Source of the DNA: Pseudomonas azotoformans
GTDB taxonomy: Bacteria; Pseudomonadota; Gammaproteobacteria; Pseudomonadales; Pseudomonadaceae
Assembly (NCBI RefSeq): GCF_900103345.1
Contig: NZ_LT629702.1
Span: 6,239,501 to 6,303,500 of the forward strand
Direction of reading: 5' to 3'
DNA: 64,000 nucleotides
Part shown: positions 1-7,699 of the stretch, one piece after another
How the letters are laid out: every line of letters begins with the position of its first letter
Position numbering within the stretch: the first letter of the stretch is position 1
The notes under the pieces: generated by a model
Databases searched by the model: none
Seen by the model: only the letters and a program-made list of their open reading frames with translations
Told to the model about the DNA's origin: nothing
Translations under genes and position numbers: made by a program

Positions 1-1227
1 GGTGTAGCGCTTGGACAAACCAAAGTCGCTGCCGCGCAGGATGCCGTAGCCGGTGTTGCTGTTGTTCACGTAGTCGGTGTAGGCATTCACCGTACTGCCG
101 GGCACTTGGCTGATCGGGCCTACGCCGGTGTAACCCAAGGTCGCACAGCGGGTGCCGGTGCAGGTCTTCTGGCCGTTGGCGTTGGCGGCGAAGAAGCGCG
201 CCGGCGAGAGCACGGCGAAGTTGTCGCTGCGTTCCCAGCGCGTCTGGTTGCGCAGGTTGGCGTCGTTCCAGGCGAAGTCATGCTCGAAGCGCGCCGTGAG
301 CGAGGTGGTTTTGTTCTCTTGGGTGTAGAGGCGGGAGTCGCCGTACCAGTTGGAGCGTTTCACGCCTGGCATGCGGTCGCCGTTGGTGCCGCGCTGGATC
401 GGCACACCGCCGTCCGGGGTGTTGGTGTCTTTCTGGTAGAAGGTGTCGATGAACAACCGCGTGTCGGTGCCCAGGCCGAAGCCGAACGAGGTGGCGATGC
501 CCCAGCGGTCGTAGTCCACATCGTCGCGCTCGGCCACCTGGTTGTAGTGCTTCATCAGGTTGATGCGTACGGCAGTGGTGTCGTTCAGCTGTTTATTCAG
601 GTCGGCGGTGAGGCGGCGGTAGCTGTCGGTGCCGATCCCGGCCGAAACTTTGTTGGCATCGCCCAGGTGCGCTTCCTTGCTGACCAGGTTGACGCTGCCA
701 CCCACGGCCGAGACCCCGGACTCGATGGAACCGGTGCCCTTGAACACTTCGGCCTGTTGCAGGTTGAAGGTGTCGGTGCGCGTGGACATGCCGGCATCGC
801 GCACACCGTCGACGGTCAGGCTCTGCTCGGAAGAAAACCCGCGGATCGAAAACAGATCGCCCCAGCCCAGGTTGCCCTCGCCGGACATAAAGGTAATGCC
901 CGGCACATTGCGCAACACTTCCTGCAAGGTCTGCGCGTTCTGCTCCTTGAGCACCTGTTGCGGCACGATGGTTACGCTTTGCGGTGCGTCCAGCAGCGGC
1001 TGGCTGATTTTGGCCGAGGTGACGCGGTCCACCTTGAAGGTGGAAGTGGCTTCGCCGTCGACCTTGATTTCCGGCAGGTTCAACACCGAATCGCTGGACG
1101 TGGCGGTTGGGGCGTCAGCCAGGGCAACCGGTGCGACGCTGCCGGCAGCCAGCAAACCGAACATCGGTGCGAGGGTGGTGTGCAACGTGTGGCGGTGAGG
1201 CGTGGGCAATGATAGGGGCAATGACAT
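1..1227 (-). CDS. TonB-dependent catecholate-type siderophore receptor, C-terminus beyond window
   Basis: This is the N-terminal part of an outer-membrane TonB-dependent receptor; the reverse frame is open from ATG at 1227 to the left edge (about 409 codons). It begins with a signal-like segment ending near 'PVALADAP'. A plug domain follows, with 'DAPQSVTIVPQQVLKEQ', 'LQEVLRNVPGI', 'FSIRGFSSEQSLTVDGVRD' and 'GSIESGVSAVGGSVNLVSK', which are hallmark motifs of siderophore receptors. The barrel then starts and contains a 'CTGTRC' loop. The plug resembles the Fiu/catecholate subgroup, but the ligand cannot be read from this fragment. A probable Fur box lies just upstream, and a two-component pair is transcribed divergently and could sense the ligand or envelope state. 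The long open frame on the opposite strand is a shadow. Confidence 0.9.
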   Translation of the reverse strand, partial: MSLPLSLPTPHRHTLHTTLAPMFGLLAAGSVAPVALADAPTATSSDSVLNLPEIKVDGEATSTFKVDRVTSAKISQPLLDAPQSVTIVPQQVLKEQNAQTLQEVLRNVPGITFMSGEGNLGWGDLFSIRGFSSEQSLTVDGVRDAGMSTRTDTFNLQQAEVFKGTGSIESGVSAVGGSVNLVSKEAHLGDANKVSAGIGTDSYRRLTADLNKQLNDTTAVRINLMKHYNQVAERDDVDYDRWGIATSFGFGLGTDTRLFIDTFYQKDTNTPDGGVPIQRGTNGDRMPGVKRSNWYGDSRLYTQENKTTSLTARFEHDFAWNDANLRNQTRWERSDNFAVLSPARFFAANANGQKTCTGTRCATLGYTGVGPISQVPGSTVNAYTDYVNNSNTGYGILRGSDFGLSKRYT

Positions 1228-1242
1228 GGTAACGTCCGAGTC

Positions 1243-1265
1243 TAAATTACAATTACTCTCATTTA
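1243..1265 (-). promoter_or_regulatory. Probable Fur box upstream of the TonB receptor
   Basis: An AT-rich imperfect palindrome reads, on the minus strand, 'TAAATGAGAGTAATTGTAA' plus a short T-rich tail. It resembles the 19-bp Fur consensus (GATAATGATAATCATTATC type), particularly the ATGAGA-N-TAATT core common in Pseudomonas iron genes. It sits 16 bp upstream of the receptor start codon, where Fur would block transcription under iron sufficiency. The match was made by eye only. Confidence 0.5.
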
Positions 1266-1424
1266 GGTTCGGTAGTCTAAAGAGCGATTCCGCCTGCCAT
1301 ACCCCGGGTTTGTATCGCTGATGCGTGATTAGGGTTTCCTACAACATTCCATTACATTTGCCTGCGCTGCTGGCTGAACTTTCGGCTATTTGCTGCGTTT
1401 CATCGTTTTTCGGATTGACTGCCC

Positions 1425-2135
1425 ATGGCCAAGCAAGACCACCTGCTGATCGTTGATGACGACCCGCAAATCCGCCAATTGCTCTGCGACTACCTGAGCG
1501 ACGCCGGCTTCCAGGTGTCCACCGCCGCCGATGGCAAGGAAATGCGCCGCCGCCTGTCGCTGAATGTCATCGACCTGATCGTGCTCGACCTGATGCTGCC
1601 CGGCGAAGACGGCCTGAGCCTGTGCCGCGAACTGCGGGTGAACTCCAACACGCCGGTGGTGATGCTCACCGCCAAGGGCTCGTTGATCGACCGTATCGTC
1701 GGCCTGGAAATCGGCGCCGACGACTACCTGCCCAAACCCTTCGACCCGCGCGAGCTGCTGGTACGGATCAAGGTGGTGCTGCGCCGGGTGCAGAGTTTTC
1801 CCGACCGCGCGCGCCTGGATGAAGCGCCGAGCATTCGTTTTGCAGGCTGGCAACTCGACACACGGGCGCGGCAATTGCTGTCGCCGCAGGGCGTGGTGGT
1901 CAGCCTGGGCAACTCGGACTACCGCGTGCTGCGCCTGTTGTTGCAGCACCCCAACCGCCCGTTGAACCGCGATTTTCTGCTCAACCATGTGTTCGACAAG
2001 GACAGCACACCGTTCGACCGCTCCATCGATGTGTGCGTCAGCCGTCTGCGCTCGCAACTGCCGGCGGGGTTGATCAAGACCGTGCGCAACGAGGGCTACA
2101 TGCTCACCGCCCATGACGTGGTGCTGGAGTCGTGA
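1425..2135 (+). CDS. OmpR/PhoB-family response regulator
   Basis: A 236-aa two-domain response regulator. The receiver domain (about residues 5-118) has the acidic pocket D11-D12-D13, the phosphoacceptor D55 in 'IVLDLMLPGEDG', T82 in 'VVMLTAKG' and K104 in 'YLPKPFDP'. The C-terminal winged helix (about 140-230) carries 'FDRSIDVCVSRLRSQL' and 'IKTVRNEGYML', typical of OmpR-type DNA-binding domains. The stop codon overlaps the GTG start of the downstream kinase by 4 nt, so the pair is translationally coupled. The gene is divergent from a siderophore receptor, which suggests, but does not prove, a role in controlling it. Confidence 0.93.
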   Translation: MAKQDHLLIVDDDPQIRQLLCDYLSDAGFQVSTAADGKEMRRRLSLNVIDLIVLDLMLPGEDGLSLCRELRVNSNTPVVMLTAKGSLIDRIVGLEIGADDYLPKPFDPRELLVRIKVVLRRVQSFPDRARLDEAPSIRFAGWQLDTRARQLLSPQGVVVSLGNSDYRVLRLLLQHPNRPLNRDFLLNHVFDKDSTPFDRSIDVCVSRLRSQLPAGLIKTVRNEGYMLTAHDVVLES

Positions 2136-3535
2136 GACTGCTGCCGCGTTCGCTGTTCGGCCGGCTGGTATTGATCCTGGTCAGTGGCATGCTTGCCGCG
2201 CAGGCCCTGACCAGCAGCATCTGGTACGACCGGCGCCATGGGCAGGTGCTGGAAATTCCCGCGCGGTTGATCGCCACGCGCCTGGCGGACGTGGTGCGCC
2301 TGGTGCACAGCGATCCGCAGCAGGCAGATGTGCTGATCAAACTGCTCGACACGCCGAACTTCCGCCTGACCCTCAGTGATCAGGCCAGCAACACCCCGAG
2401 CACCCTGCACGACAGTGACCGGCCCACCGAACAGCTGATCAAGAAAGTGCTGTCGGAAAAAACCGGTTATGCCCAGAGTCTGATCCTGTTGCGCTTGTCG
2501 TTGGTCGATGGCGATGGGCAGACCGCCGGGCTGTCGACCCTGCTCGGCTCCAAGCCGGTGGTGGGGCAATTTTTGATCGACCTGCGCCTGCCCGACGGAC
2601 GCTGGTTGCAGGTGGATGCCAGTGAGGAACAGGGCTGGACCAGTACCTCGCCGTTGGACCTTTTGTTCGATTACGTCATGCGCATTTATTTGCTGCGGGT
2701 GTTGGTGCTGGTGCTGATCGCCCTGGTGGCGGTGCGCCTGGCCATCCGTCCACTCAATGCCCTGGCCAAGGCGGCCGAAGCGCTGGGCCGGGACATCCAG
2801 CGTCCGCCATTGTCGGTGGACGGCCCCACCGAAGTGCGCCGCGCCGCCCAGGCGTTCAATGCCATGCAGCAGCGGCTGATCGCCAATATTGCCGAGCGCA
2901 CGCGGTTTCTTGCGGCCATTTCCCACGACCTGCGGTCACCGATCACACGCTTGCGCTTGCGCACCGAAATGTTGGAAGACAACCGTACCAAAGAGCGTTT
3001 TCGCAGCGACCTGGAAGAAATGGAGCACATGGTGTCCAGCACGCTGGATTTTGTCAGCAGCGGCGAAATCAACGAGACGCGACAGAACATCGATATCAAC
3101 GCCTTGCTGCAAAGCTTGCAGGCGGACCTACAGGACGTTGGCGAACAGGTGGTGATTGACGGCCGGGCGAAGCAGCCATTGCCCGGGTATGCCCGCAGCC
3201 TTAAACGTTGCGTGCAGAACCTGCTGGAGAACGCCGTGCGGTATGGCCGTGATGTGGTGGTGCGGGTCGAGGACAAGGCGGACAGCTTGAAGATCGTCAT
3301 CAGTGACCGTGGCCCCGGGATTCCCCAGGAACAATTGGAGCAGGTGATGGAACCGTTCTATCGGGTGGAAGGTTCACGCAATGCCGAGACCGGCGGGTAT
3401 GGCTTGGGATTGAGCATTGCCCACACCATCGCCAAGGCGCATGGCGGGCGTTTGGCGTTGCACAATCGGGAAGGCGGGGGGCTTGAGGTGGTGTTGCAGC
3501 TGTGGCGAGCGGGCTTGCCACAGCAAGCCTGCTAG
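2132..3535 (+). CDS. Membrane sensor histidine kinase (EnvZ-type)
   Basis: A 467-aa inner-membrane histidine kinase. It has an N-terminal membrane segment (about residues 7-30), a periplasmic sensor region (about 31-180), a second membrane helix (about 184-205) and a HAMP linker ('IRPLNALAKAAEALGRD'). HisKA follows with the phosphoacceptor H265 in 'AAISHDLRSP'. HATPase_c has the N-box 'QNLLENAVRYG' (around N363-N367), G1 'SDRGPGIP' and G2 'GGYGLGLSIA'. The start is GTG at 2132, overlapping the regulator stop, which fits coupled translation. The periplasmic sensor domain is not one I recognise, so the signal is unknown. Proximity to a TonB receptor makes iron or a siderophore one possibility. 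Confidence 0.92.
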   Translation: MRLLPRSLFGRLVLILVSGMLAAQALTSSIWYDRRHGQVLEIPARLIATRLADVVRLVHSDPQQADVLIKLLDTPNFRLTLSDQASNTPSTLHDSDRPTEQLIKKVLSEKTGYAQSLILLRLSLVDGDGQTAGLSTLLGSKPVVGQFLIDLRLPDGRWLQVDASEEQGWTSTSPLDLLFDYVMRIYLLRVLVLVLIALVAVRLAIRPLNALAKAAEALGRDIQRPPLSVDGPTEVRRAAQAFNAMQQRLIANIAERTRFLAAISHDLRSPITRLRLRTEMLEDNRTKERFRSDLEEMEHMVSSTLDFVSSGEINETRQNIDINALLQSLQADLQDVGEQVVIDGRAKQPLPGYARSLKRCVQNLLENAVRYGRDVVVRVEDKADSLKIVISDRGPGIPQEQLEQVMEPFYRVEGSRNAETGGYGLGLSIAHTIAKAHGGRLALHNREGGGLEVVLQLWRAGLPQQAC

Positions 3536-3550
3536 CTACAGAGCCAGGCT

Positions 3551-3757
3551 TTACGCCCCGTGGCACTTCTTGAATTTCTTCTCGCTGCCGCACGGGCAAG
3601 GATCGTTGCGACCCACGTCCTTCAGGGCATTGCGCACCGGCTCCTGGTGAGCGTGGCCGCAGTTCGGGCCGTGGACATGGCCGTGGCCGTGGTCGTGATC
3701 ATGGTGATCGTGATCGTGGTTGCAGTCAGGACCATGGACATGGGGTTGCTGAGTCAT
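3551..3757 (-). CDS. Small His-rich SEC-C motif protein
   Basis: A 68-aa protein with an N-terminal His/Asp-rich tract (roughly residues 6-37, repeats of the type '[19 protein letters not shown]') and a C-terminal SEC-C zinc motif '[14 protein letters not shown]'. SEC-C motifs bind zinc and occur at the end of SecA and in many small proteins. The His tract should bind additional metal ions. The start overlaps the stop of the upstream lipoprotein gene by 4 nt (ATGA), so the two are co-translated. It forms one minus-strand run with the LEA-type lipoprotein and YchJ, another SEC-C protein. The biological role is unknown. Confidence 0.85.
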   Translation of the reverse strand: MTQQPHVHGPDCNHDHDHHDHDHGHGHVHGPNCGHAHQEPVRNALKDVGRNDPCPCGSEKKFKKCHGA

Positions 3758-4236
3758 CGATGTCGCTCCGGAATAAAATCGCCGGGGATTATCTCGCCAT
3801 TGTGGTTCACCTGCACGTCATAACCGATGAATAATCCGGTTTTCAGCTCGCCTTCGAGGCGATAGGGCACGGGGCGGTCGGGTTTTTTCAGCATCTGCAC
3901 CACATCGCGGATCTGCGGCCAGAGGTTGGTGCGCACCGACACCTTGAAAAAGGCATGGCCTCGTGGCGGCACGGTGAGCCATTCGTTGGACTCGCCCTCG
4001 GTCAGCACAAAGTCATCCAGCGTCACCTTGTAGATCAGGCCACGCACGGTCAGGTCGGCGTCGTCGCGGTTGTCCACACGAAAGTACAGCTTGAATTTCT
4101 GCTCCAGCAGCTTGGCCCGTACCACTTCGACCTTTACCAGGGAGACGTGGGGCGGCGGCGCGTCGTCTTCGAACCACGACGCGCAGCCGGTCAGGCCAAG
4201 GGTTAACGCCAGCATCAAGCTGTAGATCCGGAGCAT
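3754..4236 (-). CDS. LEA type 2 family lipoprotein
   Basis: A 160-aa predicted lipoprotein. I start it at ATG 4236 because this gives the signal peptide '[18 protein letters not shown]' with lipobox LTGC; a longer frame upstream only adds residues without signal character. The mature part ('[20 protein letters not shown]', '[20 protein letters not shown]') has the beta-sandwich pattern of the LEA14/WHy family, which in Gram-negative bacteria appears as small outer-membrane lipoproteins of unknown function. The gene is flanked by two SEC-C proteins and overlaps the downstream His-rich one by 4 nt. Confidence 0.85.
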   Translation of the reverse strand: MLRIYSLMLALTLGLTGCASWFEDDAPPPHVSLVKVEVVRAKLLEQKFKLYFRVDNRDDADLTVRGLIYKVTLDDFVLTEGESNEWLTVPPRGHAFFKVSVRTNLWPQIRDVVQMLKKPDRPVPYRLEGELKTGLFIGYDVQVNHNGEIIPGDFIPERHR

Positions 4237-4255
4237 GGCGTGAGTCCTGTGGTGG

Positions 4256-4726
4256 CTAGAGGTAGCTGGAACAACACTTCTTGAATTTTTGCCCACTGCC
4301 GCACAGGCAGGCATCGTTGCGTCCGGCCTTCACTTCCACGGTCGGGTCGATGAAGTACCAGCGCCCGTCATTCTGTACGAAAGAAGACTGCTCGCGGTGG
4401 CTATGTTCACCGGTACTGTCATGCCAGCGCGCGGTGAAGGTCACAAACGCGTGTTCCGGTTGGCCGCCGAACACCTCGGAACTTTCTACTTCAAGGCCGA
4501 GCCAGGTGCTCTGGGCGCTCCACGCGGCGATGGCGGCACGGTCCAGACCGGGTTGTTGCGCGGGCAGGGTGGTCGCCACCAGGTAGTCCACCAGGCCGAG
4601 TACGTAGGCGCTGTAGCGCGAGCGCATCAACGCGGTGGCACAGGGCGCCGGGTGCCCGGCGTGATAATGACCGCAGCAGGCATCCAGCAGGTTGCCACTG
4701 CCGCAGGGGCAAATGGATGTACTCAT
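4256..4726 (-). CDS. YchJ/UPF0225 family SEC-C protein
   Basis: A 156-aa protein of the YchJ (UPF0225) family. It has an N-terminal SEC-C motif '[17 protein letters not shown]', a central NTF2-like domain ('[21 protein letters not shown]', 'VTFTARWHD', '[15 protein letters not shown]') and a second C-terminal SEC-C motif '[17 protein letters not shown]'. ATG 4726 is chosen because the family begins right before the first SEC-C; the extra upstream codons overlap the preceding gene. It follows the upstream 165-aa gene by 4 nt and is probably in one transcript with it. The molecular function of the family is unknown; zinc binding is expected from the cysteine motifs. Confidence 0.9.
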   Translation of the reverse strand: MSTSICPCGSGNLLDACCGHYHAGHPAPCATALMRSRYSAYVLGLVDYLVATTLPAQQPGLDRAAIAAWSAQSTWLGLEVESSEVFGGQPEHAFVTFTARWHDSTGEHSHREQSSFVQNDGRWYFIDPTVEVKAGRNDACLCGSGQKFKKCCSSYL

Positions 4727-4730
4727 CGGG

Positions 4731-5228
4731 TTACCACCAATACTTTCCGAAGTTTTCCGGGTTGGCCCAGAAGCGGGCGTTGAGCCAGTCCGGCACTTGT
4801 TTATAGTCAAGCAGATCGTAGGTAAACAGCGTCAGAACCTGCTCGTCACGCTGGAAACGCTCGCCGGCCTGCAGGGCCAGGGAGAAGAAGTCGGTGTCCT
4901 TCCAGTCGCAGGCGCCCAGGTCCACCAGCACCGCAATGCGGCTGGCATTGAGGTTGCGGATGCCGCCGAGCAGGGTCAGGCCTTGCGGTTTTGACAGGTG
5001 CTCCAGGCAGTCCACCACCAGTGCCAGGTCAAAACGCTGCGCCGCCAGCTCCGCCGACAGTGGGCCGGGTGGGGCAAGAGCAACCTGGGTGTCGGGATGT
5101 GCTGCTTGAAAAGCCTCCAGCGCCGGGAACTGGCTGGCGCCCAACAGCAACAGGCGTTTGGGCTGGTGCAAGTCGAGCAAGGCGGCCAGGGCTTGCTGGG
5201 GTGTACGGTCAGAAATACCGGCGGTCAT
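4731..5228 (-). CDS. Hypothetical protein with Rossmann-like pattern
   Basis: A 165-aa cytosolic protein. The motif '[17 protein letters not shown]' followed by '[19 protein letters not shown]' and '[23 protein letters not shown]' resembles the core of class I SAM-dependent methyltransferases (nucleotide loop, then 'D-C/V-L-EH'). The glycine-rich loop is degenerate, so catalytic activity is uncertain. Proteins like this sit beside YchJ in Pseudomonas and are listed as an uncharacterised domain family. It ends in 'NFGKYWW', a C-terminal aromatic cap. It is the first gene of the minus-strand run continuing into ychJ. Confidence 0.75.
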   Translation of the reverse strand: MTAGISDRTPQQALAALLDLHQPKRLLLLGASQFPALEAFQAAHPDTQVALAPPGPLSAELAAQRFDLALVVDCLEHLSKPQGLTLLGGIRNLNASRIAVLVDLGACDWKDTDFFSLALQAGERFQRDEQVLTLFTYDLLDYKQVPDWLNARFWANPENFGKYWW

Positions 5229-5418
5229 CAGAGATCCTCACATCAGGACCGTAGAGACTAGCGCGGCTGAGCGTGCGGGCCTAGAGCGGGCGGTGGCGAA
5301 AAGTCCTACAAGGGCGATGATCCCCAATGAATACAGGGGCGCGGCGTAGTGGCGCAGATGAAAAGAGCCGTCTTTACTCCAGTCATCGGCCCCCGCCGAT
5401 CCCCTCAGGAGAAACTCA

Positions 5419-6114
5419 ATGAGCATCATGCGGACAGCTCTACCCTTGGTTCTGCTAACCGGAGTATTGACAGGTTGCGCAGGTTTGCAAAAAACCGATT
5501 GGCCCACCTGTGCCGCCGTTGGCGGCGTGACCGGTGCGGCGATCGGTGCCACTGAAAGCTCGGCCTATGCGGGCTACGGCGCGTTGTTGGTCGGCGGTAT
5601 GGCCGGCGCCTATTGCTGGGTGCATGGCGATGGTGACGAAGACGGCGACGGTGTGCCGGATAGCCGCGACAAGTGCCCAGGTACGCCAAAAGGCGTGCAG
5701 GTGGATGCCAATGGCTGCCCACCCGCGCCGCCGCCGGCTGTGGTAGAGGAAGTGGTGGTGGTCAAGGAAGAAACCATTGTGATCCGTGACGTGCACTTCC
5801 AGTTCGACTCGGCCAAGTTGACGGCGGCGGATACCGCCAAGCTCGACACCGTCGCCACCCGCCTGAAACAGGAAGCCCCAGGCGCTCAACTACGTGTCAG
5901 CGGTCACACCGACAGCGTCGGTAAAGACGCCTACAACCAGAAACTCTCGGAAAAACGCGCGCATTCGGTGGTCGAGTACCTGATCAAGTCCGGTGTGCCG
6001 CGCAGCAGTTTTGTATCGGTGACCGGTGCAGGCGAGAGCCATCCGGTAGCCGACAACAAAACCGCTGAAGGCCGTGCCTTGAACCGTCGTACGGAAATCC
6101 AGATCAACCGCTGA
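5419..6114 (+). CDS. OmpA-family lipoprotein with thrombospondin type 3-like repeat
   Basis: A 231-aa outer-membrane lipoprotein with signal peptide and lipobox 'VLLTGVLTGC'. A small Gly/Ala-rich segment resembles a glycine zipper ('GGVTGAAIGATESSAYAGYG'). One calcium-binding-like repeat 'DGDEDGDGVPDSRDKCPGTP' follows, then a Pro-rich linker and an OmpA/MotB peptidoglycan-binding domain (about 125-231) with 'FQFDSAKL', 'VSGHTDSVGKDAYNQKLSEKRA' and 'GRALNRRTEIQI'. It likely tethers the outer membrane to peptidoglycan. ATG 5419 is preceded by AGGAGA at ideal spacing; ATG 5428 is an alternative. A strong inverted repeat follows the stop. Confidence 0.93.
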   Translation: MSIMRTALPLVLLTGVLTGCAGLQKTDWPTCAAVGGVTGAAIGATESSAYAGYGALLVGGMAGAYCWVHGDGDEDGDGVPDSRDKCPGTPKGVQVDANGCPPAPPPAVVEEVVVVKEETIVIRDVHFQFDSAKLTAADTAKLDTVATRLKQEAPGAQLRVSGHTDSVGKDAYNQKLSEKRAHSVVEYLIKSGVPRSSFVSVTGAGESHPVADNKTAEGRALNRRTEIQINR

Positions 6115-6120
6115 CGGCCC

Positions 6121-6148
6121 TTGCCCCTGTGGAATCCCACAGGGGCAA
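6121..6148 (+). terminator. Stem-loop after the OmpA lipoprotein gene
   Basis: A perfect 12-bp stem (6121-6132 pairing with 6137-6148) with a 4-nt loop lies 6 nt after the stop codon. The T-rich stretch comes only about 17 nt later, so it may work as a terminator or as an mRNA 3' stabiliser. Confidence 0.55.
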
Positions 6149-6271
6149 TGCTGCCGATCCTCCCCTTTATTAACTTTTTTGATCCTTCACTGGCAAAGCG
6201 CCTGCGGAAGTCGTTACTGTGCGTCCAAAGAAAAACTAGAAATATTTTTTGAAAAAATTCAGGGGAGCTCC

Positions 6272-7033
6272 ATGATGCGTAAGGTTTTTCTGTTGGCCCT
6301 GTTGGTCAGCCCCGTTGCCCTGGCCCAGAGCGTCAGTGTTGAACCCAACTCGCTGATGCGCCTGCCCAACAGCACCAGCGTGTTGCAGCTGGAGCGCCTG
6401 GAGGTGGCGGACTACGGCACCTTGCTGATCCCCGCCAACATCAGCCAGGTCAGCGTGGATGAGTTGCGCTTGGGCCGCGACGCCCGTATCGCCATTGTGC
6501 CCGGTAGCACCGCGCTGCAATTGCAGGTGCGCCATGCGCAGTTGGAGCACGGCAGCCAGATCACCTCCCGCGGTGCTCCCGGTACTCACGAAAAACCGGC
6601 CAAGGCCGGGCGTGACCTGACCCTGCGCATCAATTCCCTGGCCGCAGAAGAACTCTCGGTTGATGCCCGTGGCGGCGCCGGTGCCCAAGGTTATGCCGGG
6701 CTGGACGGTGCCAATGGCGTGGATCCGGGTTGCACCTGGGGCTCGGCCGGTCGTGGCGCCAATGGTGATAACGGCGGCGATGGCTTGCCGGGGGCGTCGG
6801 GCGCGCAGGTACGGGTCGAGTTGCCGCAGGATTTCCCGGCGCAACAGATCAAGGTCTGGGTGGACGGTGGTCCCGGCGGTTTGGCCGGTACGGCGGGCAA
6901 GCCTGGCAAAGGCGGCCAGTCCAAAGGCTGCCTGGTGTACCGCGCCGACGGCGGCGAGAAGGGCCGTCCGGGCTTGGAAGGGCAGCCGGGGCCAGCTGGG
7001 CCTGCGGGGACTGTGACCATCCAGCGGCTTTGA
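6272..7033 (+). CDS. Secreted collagen-like glycine-rich protein
   Basis: A 253-aa exported protein with signal peptide 'MMRKVFLLALLVSPVALAQS'. Residues about 20-120 form a beta-rich domain ('LQLERLEVADYGTLLIPANI', 'ALQLQVRHAQLEHGSQITSRG'). The rest contains collagen-like Gly-X-Y blocks: 'GAGAQGYAGLDGANG', 'GANGDNGGDGLPGASG', 'GGPGGLAGTAGKPGKGG' and 'GEKGRPGLEGQPGPAGPAG'. Two cysteines ('PGCTW', 'SKGCLV') could form a disulfide. ATG 6272 is preceded by AGGGGAG; ATG 6275 is equally possible. It is transcribed after the OmpA lipoprotein but separated by a hairpin. No enzymatic motif is visible; an extracellular or cell-surface structural role is inference. Confidence 0.85.
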   Translation: MMRKVFLLALLVSPVALAQSVSVEPNSLMRLPNSTSVLQLERLEVADYGTLLIPANISQVSVDELRLGRDARIAIVPGSTALQLQVRHAQLEHGSQITSRGAPGTHEKPAKAGRDLTLRINSLAAEELSVDARGGAGAQGYAGLDGANGVDPGCTWGSAGRGANGDNGGDGLPGASGAQVRVELPQDFPAQQIKVWVDGGPGGLAGTAGKPGKGGQSKGCLVYRADGGEKGRPGLEGQPGPAGPAGTVTIQRL

Positions 7034-7047
7034 ATTACCTGGCCTGA

Positions 7048-7120
7048 CGCTATCGGGGGCAAGCCCCCTCCCACAATTGGACTGCATTCCAACTGTGGGA
7101 GGGGGCTTGCCCCCGATGGC
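7048..7120. repeat. REP doublet (REPIN), GGGGGCAAGCCCCC family
   Basis: Two REP units in inverted orientation ('ATCGGGGGCAAGCCCCCTCC' and its reverse complement) are separated by about 25 bp and can fold into a long hairpin. The same family occurs at 40403-40490 and, as a single unit, at 26564-26595. It lies between convergent genes and may also end both transcripts. Confidence 0.85.
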
Positions 7121-7135
7121 GATATACCTATCGCC

Positions 7136-7600
7136 TCACAACATCGGCCGAGCCGAAGCAATCGCCACCACCACCAACCCCACAATCAGGTTGATCCCCA
7201 CCAACCGACGAATCTGCCCCAGTACCGCCGCGCCCGCCGGCCAATCCTCAGCCGCCACTGCCTTGCGCAGTTCGGGGAACTTCAACGCCTGGATACGGAT
7301 AAACAACGCCGTCATCACCAGATACAAGCCCATCATCACCTGCACATAACGCGGCGCCGTCTCGAACCCGTTGAAGCGCAAGTGCAGCAAGCCAATGCCG
7401 CTGATCGGCAAAACCGCCACGGCAACCCACACCCATACGAAAAAACGTTGAAACACATTTGCCCACAGCTTGAGCCGGGCAGGGCCTTCAAGTGCCGCCA
7501 CAGCGGCGGGGCGCAGGATCATCCAGGCGAAAAACATACCGCCGACCCATACCAGGGCGGCCAATACATGCAGGGTGTAAGCGAGGCTAAACGCGGTCAT
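7136..7600 (-). CDS. CopD-family integral membrane protein
   Basis: A 154-aa membrane protein with four predicted helices. The first carries 'LAYTLHVLAALVWVGGMFFAW', where the His and the WVGG motif are typical of the CopD/DUF2269-type fold. Later helices are 'VFQRFFVWVWVAVAVLPISGIGLL', 'VQVMMGLYLVMTALFIRIQAL' and 'LVGINLIVGLVVVAIASARPML'. The family is linked to copper tolerance or import, or to haem-like membrane redox proteins, but the specific role is not determined here. The gene is divergent from dinG, with about 100 bp between the starts. Confidence 0.82.
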   Translation of the reverse strand: MTAFSLAYTLHVLAALVWVGGMFFAWMILRPAAVAALEGPARLKLWANVFQRFFVWVWVAVAVLPISGIGLLHLRFNGFETAPRYVQVMMGLYLVMTALFIRIQALKFPELRKAVAAEDWPAGAAVLGQIRRLVGINLIVGLVVVAIASARPML

Positions 7601-7699
7601 TGTGGTACTCCGTTCTGCGCGGGATTCATTAGCGGGGTATGATAGCCGCCGATCCGAACCACTGAAAATTTATCCAGCGTTTTTTGCGCCCGACTATCC

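Noticed and set aside
106..1212. Long open frame on the plus strand at the left edge
   Set aside because: It is antisense to the TonB receptor, whose plug motifs are unmistakable; the plus-strand translation has no domain character.
7048..7120. CRISPR-like inverted repeats
   Set aside because: Units are inverted pairs with one spacer, typical of REPINs, not direct repeats with multiple spacers.
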